Origin: Endomychus coccineus
Taxonomy: Eukaryota; Arthropoda; Insecta; Coleoptera; Endomychidae
Length of the DNA: 64,000 nucleotides
Assembly: GCA_958510875.1 (NCBI GenBank)
Contig: OY294067.1
Coordinates: 31,422,912-31,486,911 of the forward strand
Reading direction: 5' to 3'
Each line of letters starts with the position of its first letter. Position 1 is the first letter of the stretch. The translations under genes and the position numbers were made by a program. Positions 57,325 to 64,000 of this stretch are shown here, piece by piece. Under the pieces are notes generated by a model. The model had not been told where the DNA came from and did no database searches. It saw only the letters and a list, made by a program, of their open reading frames with translations.

Positions 57325-59660
57325 TTTAATCAATCAATCTATCAATCAAAACGGGGGTGGACAAGTCCGAAGCACAAAGACCGCTTGATTGGGTCCATTG
57401 TGCGACCCTTGCTACAAGAATCAGTCCAGCAGGCTTAAGGCACCGCCGAAGGCTAAGATTTTGCATGGACTGATATCTCTTATGGCTTCAAGCGGCATAT
57501 GTGTGCTGCTGAGGTGTTGTAACCTCCTTAGGTTATCTTAGGATATCCAGCACTGGCTTCCATTGAAGCCAGTGCTGGATATCCTGCTAGGATGTGAGAA
57601 GCAGATTCGTCTGCCTCTCCACATCTATTACAAGCTGGGTCTTCGACAATGCCCATTGTGTGCAGATGTTTATTCAGATAACAGGAGTCCTGTCACCAGT
57701 TTTAGGCCTCTCCTGCTCATAGGGAGTAGGGTTTTAGAGAGTTTAGGCGAGAACTCCTCAACAACTGGATAAGTCAATTCCGCTTATCCGTCTAAGGCGG
57801 TTGTGCAAATTGCAGAACAGCCTTGTTCCCTTCATTCGGGCCTGTGCGTGTACCGATCTAGTTGATCAACAGATCAACTGGTGTCGGTCGCGACTGGCCT
57901 GCCTTGAGGGGGACTAACGTACCGACAAACTGCATCGTGTATGGGCCGGTATGTTGCACTCTTCAGTCGACGGATGCGCTCTGAAAGAGACGGACAAAAC
58001 TCCGCTTAGCTCAGAGTGGGTCAGATGTCAGACCACTGCAATCCCTGGTCGCGACTATGTGCACTACCATCAGGTCCGTATTAACGCATTACCTTCGCGT
58101 GTAAGAACCTCACGCGGTAGGGGACCACTTCTGGAGCGTATGTGCCAAGCTGGTTGTAGGGAAACCGAAACCGCGGCGCATGTTGTCCAGAAGTGCTTTC
58201 GTACCCATGGCGGGAGGGTCTTATGTCACGATGGGATTGTACGGGTTGTGGGTGCGGAGATGGTGAAGGCGGGTTGGCGGGTCGAGTACGAGAAATCGTA
58301 TGAGACACCAGTTGGTAGGAGGAAACCTGATATCATTGCTTTTCGCGGTCGCGACACTTATGTCGTGGATGCGCAGATCACAGGGGCTACCGATCTTAAC
58401 GCAGCGCACGGGGCTAAGATCCCCAAATATCGAGATGAGGCTAACTTCTCGAGATGCTTGGTGGATCAATTAAGTAAAGAGCGCAGGAACGTCGGCGGAC
58501 AGATTACCGCGGAATCAGTAAAGTATGCCAGTGCCACCATCTCCTGGAAAGGTATCTGGAGCAGCAAAAGTCAAAAGTCGTTGGAAGATGTCGGGCTCCA
58601 ACAACTCACTCTTCGCCGATTGTCAACTATGGCATTGCAGGGCTCGTACCTTAATTTTCGCCGGTTCAACTCCATGACTGCCATTCGGATCTTTGGGTAG
58701 TCGTGGACGAGATCATTTCGGGAAGGGAAGACGTTTCCGATGACACTCGCGGAAGTTCCGCATTTTGTAAGGCTCGTGCTACCTCCGACGTGATAGAGGT
58801 ATAATGATTAGTGGGACGCGTTTTCTGTCAGGGCGGGGTCGTGGTCAATATTTTTACTGGGGTTTCGTTGTTTCAATTGCTAGGGGGGCGGGGTTCAGGG
58901 TTGAGAAGGCGAGGCTTCTGTTATTTATGATGACACCTTGCAGACAGTTAAGCGGTGTTCCGAACAACTGGAGCACCCATGTCTAGCTAAGACTGAGATA
59001 GAGCTTCGCCTGCGTCATGCCAGGCATTCCATGCCAGACCGAAAGTCCCTGTCTATCCAGTAGTAGCTCCTTGAGGGCGATGAGATTCCGATCATTGAAC
59101 CGGCGCTAGGGGCACTCAAGGAACCCCGTTTGGCCAATTCATCGGCCACTTGGTTTCCATTCAAACCAGAGTGGACGGGTACCCACACTAGCTGGCGTTT
59201 GTTACTTCTGGCTAAGTCAGCCAGAATTTCCCTGCACTTTAAGACAAGCCTAGAAATCACTCTGTGGGCGCGAAGTGGCGCTCGGCTGTCAGTGCAGACG
59301 TAAATTCGTCTACCTTAGTTTAATCTCAGGTTTTCCAAGCACAGGTCCGTGTTGCACACACCTCGGCCTGGAAAATGGAACTGAAATCTCTCTTCTGGTT
59401 GTACATGAGTAGACTCTGACTCAGCTAGACTCGCCAGTCTTAGACTCGTCCGTCTTAGACTCGTCCGTGAACCACACGGCCCAGAGTCCTTGTTCTCCCA
59501 GTTCGTCCTCTGTGTTATGAGGACGTCTGGTGTTTGAAACCTAATAGCAGGCGCTATTGCATCCTGTGTCAGTCGAGGATCGCCCAAATCCAAATTTTTC
59601 CATGACCGCGAGGCACAGACGCACCGACCCACTGGCCTAAACCAGTCAGCCGATATGCAA
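57325..59660 (-). mobile_element. LINE with RNase H, minus strand, interrupted by an R2-like element
   Basis: Two blocks: 57325-57765 (3' tail AATCAATC, zinc-knuckle region) and about 59005-59660 (RNase H: QLVWVPVHSGLNGNQVADEL at 59260-59015, FTDES start near 59480). Comparison with 1398-2330, where AACTCCTTA runs directly into GAACTTCGCCTG, shows that about 1.24 kb was inserted between them. Confidence 0.82.
57766..59004 (+). mobile_element. R2-like non-LTR element, 3' part
   Basis: ORF about 57940-58700 encodes the C-terminus of an R2-type protein. It has a CCHC knuckle (C-QAG-C...H-VVQK-C), then RTHGGRVLCHDGIVRV, and a restriction-like endonuclease with RKPDIIAF and VVDAQI (PD-x12-D), then HGAKIPKY. 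Stop TAG at 58698-58700, then about 300 bp of 3' UTR. The RT is missing (5' truncation). It lies inside another LINE rather than in 28S rDNA. GC and codon use differ from the AT-rich surroundings. Confidence 0.88.
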
Positions 59661-60640
59661 CCATGTACAAAACTCTTTAAAATTTGGTCAGGTGCAAAAC
59701 CCTGTACATTCGATATTTTAATTGCGATGTTATCATTCATTACGATATCTTTGTGCATAATAATATGAAATTAACTACATGCTTATCACTATTAACTTAC
59801 TATTATTAGAACATTTTTACCGGCAAATTGACCAACAAATAGTTTTTGCTTCTACTCTAAAATTGTCAGATCGGCAAATGCAGAATGTTGGATTTAGCGG
59901 GCTCATATAAACTATCAATGAATGTAATTATTTCTATTGAAGTTAGATCAGGTCAAAGTTTTCTCCTGGAAATAGAAGTAGAACACTTATTTTAGTTCAC
60001 CTTTTAAAGACAATGCATGAAAAAAATGTAACAATGGTCTACATTTTTTAATCTTTTGTTAATTTTAATACTGGTCATATCAACAGTATTGCAAACAGTG
60101 GTAATATTTTCTATTCGTCTACATTCTTGACATTCTAGGATATTCTCAGTTTCAGTTAGACTAGCGTTTGAAATAACATGGCTTTTTGCAAATCCGATTG
60201 GGTCTGATACTACGTAGTTATTTTCTTCGTTCGGGTTTGATTCACGCTATTGAAAAATTTCCATATATTACCAATTTTGGCTGAATCGTTCTTTATCTTC
60301 TAATGTGAGACAGGGTGCAGACAACAGTACGTTATTTTACTGCAAAATTGACCACACTGCCCACCAATGCAGGCACTAAAATAAATGTCAACATAAAAAA
60401 TAAATCAGTGGAATAAAAAAATATTTTTCTCATCAGCACTTGAAGTATTGTCATATATTTTGTGTACTAATAAAACGTCATTCGAAGCATTTGATTGTCG
60501 GTGACTTTAATTTTTCTACTATTTGTGAACGTCAGAAGATGCCTCATATGATAAGATTCAAAAACATTAACCAAGGAATCAACTTATGCATATGCTTGTG
60601 ATAATAATTATATGCCTGTAGGTCAGTTCAGTATATCATA
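59661..60640. other. Stretch without recognised genes
   Basis: AT-rich; no exon with cytochrome b5 N-terminal similarity and no repeat structure recognised. Confidence 0.35.
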
Positions 60641-60644
60641 TACA

Positions 60645-61790
60645 TCATGCTTCTGAGAATGGTGCTTAAACGCTGCACAGAGTTTAACTGTGAATGTGGT
60701 CGAACGACTTTTTTAAATTGCATTGTGCATAGCACAACGCACCAACTAGCTAGAATAGCTGGGAAGATTATAGAAAAGCACAACAAGAAAATGCCTACCG
60801 GTGCAGTGTTCCTAGATATAGCCAAAGTCTTTCACAAGGTATGGCACGCTGGACTGATAATAAGATGTACAGGTACAACCTACCAACAGCCTACCTGAAG
60901 CTTATAGATTCGTACCTCTTCGGGGCGCAGATTCAAAACGAGGGTGACCGATATCATGTCGGGAGAAAGACAAGCAAAGGCAGGCCTACCGCAAGGGTCG
61001 ATCCTCGGACCGGTACTCTATAACTTGTATACCGCAGATATACCTAAGACAACAGGAGATGAATTGACGCAATATGCAGATGACATAGGCGCCTTATGCC
61101 AACACATCCAAATAAAATGCGTAAGGCTTCAAAAATACATCACCGATCTTGAAGATTGATTCAACAAATGGAGAATAGAAATGAACGCCACAAAAAGTCA
61201 AACGTTAATGTTCTCAACGAGAGACTATAAACACGAACCTACTAGAGATATTGAGATTAACAAGAAAAAGATAACTTGGGTGAAAGAAGTGAAATAATTG
61301 GGTGTAACGCTAGACAGGAAGCTAACTTTCAATCCCCACCTAAGTAACATAAAGAAAAAGGCAAATCAGATAAAGGGGCACACCTATATCCGCTACTCAA
61401 CAGGAAAAGCAAACTAAGTACGAGAAGTAAATTAAGGATATATACTTCTGTGATAAGACCGACAATAACATACGCCGCCGAAATATCGTTACAAGCATCA
61501 CTCGCGCAATTCAAGAATTTGCAAATAATACAGTATAAGGTAATCAGATCCTGTCTAGATGCACCATATTACGTAACAAACGACCTGTTCCATAGGGATA
61601 CAGGAACACCTAAGATTGAGGAAATAATTCGGAAACAGGCGACAAACACATACCAAAAGATGGAAACGCATAGAAACCCCACAATCAGGGACGCAGCGGC
61701 ATATGTCCCGCTGTTGGAGCCAAAGTGCAACAAGCCAAGAACGGTCCTTGTACATTACGTCCAAAATGGGCAATAAAGAAGAAATAAAAC
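60645..61790 (+). mobile_element. Jockey-like LINE, 3' part of RT
   Basis: With frameshifts: STTHQLARIAGKIIEKH, PTGAVFLDIAKVFHKVWHAG, AGLPQGSILGPVLYNLYTAD, LTQYADDIGAL, then LGVTLDRKLTFNPHL and 61450-61776 (RPTITYAAEISLQ...HYVQNGQ). Order and motifs fit a Jockey-type RT C-terminal half. An A-rich region follows the stop at 61774. Confidence 0.85.
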
Positions 61791-62785
61791 AAAATAATAT
61801 GCAAAAGAGCTTTTAATAAAACCGCAGCGGAAAACGAGCACGGCTCGAATTGGCTAAAAACAAATGTCATCATAAGTAGGTAAAGAATGTATTTAAGCAA
61901 CCGGGAGACCAATCCCCAAGGTGACATTGATTTGCTATCAAAATATTATGGAAAATTCAAATTCAAATGTTGTGGAATTTTTATTATTCTTCGAATAAAT
62001 AACCGGACAGGTGGTGAATAAAAAAGTTCTAATCTTAGACAAACAAGTTTAAACTAAATAAACAACCGTACCAAACAAGTAATCAGACGCAAACGTGATT
62101 CCTCTGTATTTATTCGGATAATTATTAGCAAATTAATTCAAAAAATACAACAGTATTTATTAATTCAATCCGGTTTTATCAATTAAAATATATAAATATT
62201 CAATAATCACTTGTAGTGTTTGGTTTCTCAATTGTAGTTATTATCGTAGGAAATATTATTTCACAGCAACAAAACCTTTTTGCGAGAAAACTGTAAAAAT
62301 GAGGATAAAAATATTAGTGTTAAAAAAAATTATTTTGAACTTTTTTATCGTGCTGGGAGTGATTTACCCTTAAAAAATGAAGGAATCTGAAATTCTACAA
62401 TACTTTTTTTTAGCTTACATACAAAAATAAAAAGTGAATTGAGAAAAACAACCCGAAAATAATGTTTTGTGTTCGTTATGAATATACACTAATATGCTAC
62501 AGTGCGTCTCTATAGTGGCAGCAAATAAAATACCTCTATAATTTATATCAAGTCAAAAGGAACAAGTTTTCAGTATTGTTGAAGGCGACGCGGTGTTGAG
62601 CATTTTTTTAAAATATGTCAACAAACTGCATGAATATTTAATTCTAAGTCTGTTTACATGTGAAAATGCATTTATATTGTCATCGGAAACGGTGAAAGTA
62701 CTTTAAAAATTCCCATTTTTTGAACAATTCAATTCCGAATGAAAACACCTGGAAACACTCAAATTCATTTTTATCTCGAAGCATT
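61791..62785. other. Stretch without recognised genes
   Basis: AT-rich; no clear coding or repeat signal. Confidence 0.35.
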
Positions 62786-62789
62786 AATT

Positions 62790-63810
62790 AATTAATATTC
62801 AATATATTATAATGAAGTGCGCTTTTAGGCATGAATAATGTTAATTAAATTGTTTTATAACACCAATATAAGGATCTTGCCCACTTCAGCGCTGGTCAAT
62901 ATTTAAATACAGTTTACCAAAATCGCTGGATATATCTGGAGGACCACAATAATGGCCACCCAGATCACCTGATCTGAACAGCTTAAGCTTTTATTTATGA
63001 AGACATCTTAAAATTTTGTACTACACCAGTCCAGACACTGGACTAAAACTAAACTAAACTAAACTAAAAAAAAGAATAATTGTGGGCTGTGTCACTTAAC
63101 ACATTTTTGAAAGAATTCCTAAATCGATGAAAAGAAGAAAGAAGCCTGCATAGAAGTGGGAGGTGAACCTTTTGAACATTTTATGTAAAAACATATGTAC
63201 ATAATATATATTCTTGTTATTAGCGATTTTAAGTAACCATTTTTGCATAGGAATAAGTTGTAGATATCTCTTTAACTACAATTCTTAATTATTTTCTTTA
63301 AAATGGTAAGTTGTACGACAAAAATTCTAGAGACCTTTTTTGTTTAAAATTAAATGGTAATGAATACTATACTAAGTAACAGCTAAGAAATGGCAAAACA
63401 ATTGTTTCGTTAAAATTGTATCATGACATAGCCATGCCTACGCCACTGGTTAAATTAAAAATGAACTTTTTTGGTTAAACAGTGTTTTCATACCATAATA
63501 TGCTATCCTGAAACTTAATGTATATGCCAAATGGATTTCGAAATCCGAAATAACGTCTACACGCATACAGGCTATATCGAAAATCAAGCACTTTGGGACA
63601 TACATTTATATGAACTTTTCGGCCCAAAATTAGCCTAATTTCAATGGGTAGACATAAGTGCATAGCATTATGTAACACCCTGTATTTGTGTTTTATTTCA
63701 TTATTGTAGATACTTATTATTCTTATATTGGTTATAAAAAAAAATTTATAAAATTTCTTAAGCTTAAAAGCGCACTTCATGATGATAATATAATGAATAT
63801 TAAATGATTT
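62790..63810 (+). mobile_element. Mariner-like transposase remnant with inverted repeats
   Basis: About 62890-63165 encodes, over frameshifts, APAHFS-like sequence, YLNTVYQNRWI, WPPRSPDLNSLSFYL and CIEVGGEPFEHFM, the C-terminus of a mariner-like DDE transposase. Blocks at 62791-62875 (AAGTGCGCTTTTAG, ACCAATATAAG) recur inverted at 63715-63805. AACACCCTGTA near 63675 resembles a terminus of this kind of element. An AAACT pentamer run sits at 63044-63068. Exact ends unclear. Confidence 0.6.
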
Positions 63811-64000
63811 TTGTTCGCTGATAGGATGAATAATGTCCAAAAATGGAGCAAAGAATGTTACACGTTTCTTCTACCAAAAACCAACCAACACGAATAGGGC
63901 ATAGCCTCTTTTAAAGATTATTTTGTAACACGTTTAACATTTTTATTATTGCAGCAGCGGTGAATAATATGAGAGTTTTGTAACCTCGCTTTGAATTTCA

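Noticed and set aside
58081..58469. Minus-strand ORFs over the R2-like gene
   Set aside because: Shadows of the plus-strand R2-like frame.
55022..64000. N-terminal exon of cytochrome b5
   Set aside because: Searched by eye on the minus strand for the conserved Y-D-V-T-x-F-L region; no convincing match, so none is annotated.

Overview
This window is animal nuclear DNA, almost certainly from an insect, possibly a beetle (the order is a guess). It has spliced genes with GT/AG introns, AT-rich non-coding DNA, and introns packed with LINEs, Penelope-like elements (PLEs), hAT and other DNA transposons. There are no operons, ribosome binding sites, CRISPR arrays or intact viral genes.

Two host genes are supported. 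On the + strand, positions 1147-48129 hold the 3' two thirds of an animal type I fatty acid synthase (FAS). Nineteen exons were found, and every junction joins in phase with no internal stop. They total 4742 nt, about 1579 residues. They run from the end of the malonyl/acetyltransferase domain through dehydratase, pseudo-methyltransferase, enoyl reductase, ketoreductase and acyl carrier protein to the thioesterase and stop codon. The ketosynthase and most of the acyltransferase lie upstream of the window. On the - strand, convergent with FAS, are two exons of a membrane-bound cytochrome b5 (stop at 49522, heme exon at 54819-55021). Its N-terminal exons were not found and probably lie beyond 64000. 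Cytochrome b5 supplies electrons to acyl-CoA desaturases, which use FAS products, so the neighbours are related by pathway. Whether that means anything is not known.

Layout: 1-13653, FAS exons 1-6, with LINE pieces, a foldback element and Penelope terminal repeats in the introns. 13654-22149, one 8.5 kb intron holding a hAT element with perfect 8-bp target duplications and an antisense PLE split by two later insertions. 22150-41494, FAS exons 7-18, with four kinds of PLE and many hairpin repeats. 41495-47787, a 6.3 kb intron with a TA-flanked inverted-repeat transposon inserted in a PLE remnant. 47788-48353, last FAS exon and polyA signals. 49522-55021, cytochrome b5 exons and intron. 55022-64000, nested retroelements, including an R2-like element inserted in another LINE, a Jockey-like LINE and a transposase remnant.

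Most worth a second look: hammerhead-ribozyme-like cores in three PLE families, all with the same extra T after the first box; recurrent head-to-head Penelope terminal repeats; a 2.7 kb element with ~0.7 kb inverted repeats and a decayed protein that may have a D/D/D triad; a tRNA-like sequence inside a palindrome; and unusual residues at the FAS carrier-protein and thioesterase active sites. I see no clear new multi-gene system. Repeat boundaries are approximate unless a target duplication is given.
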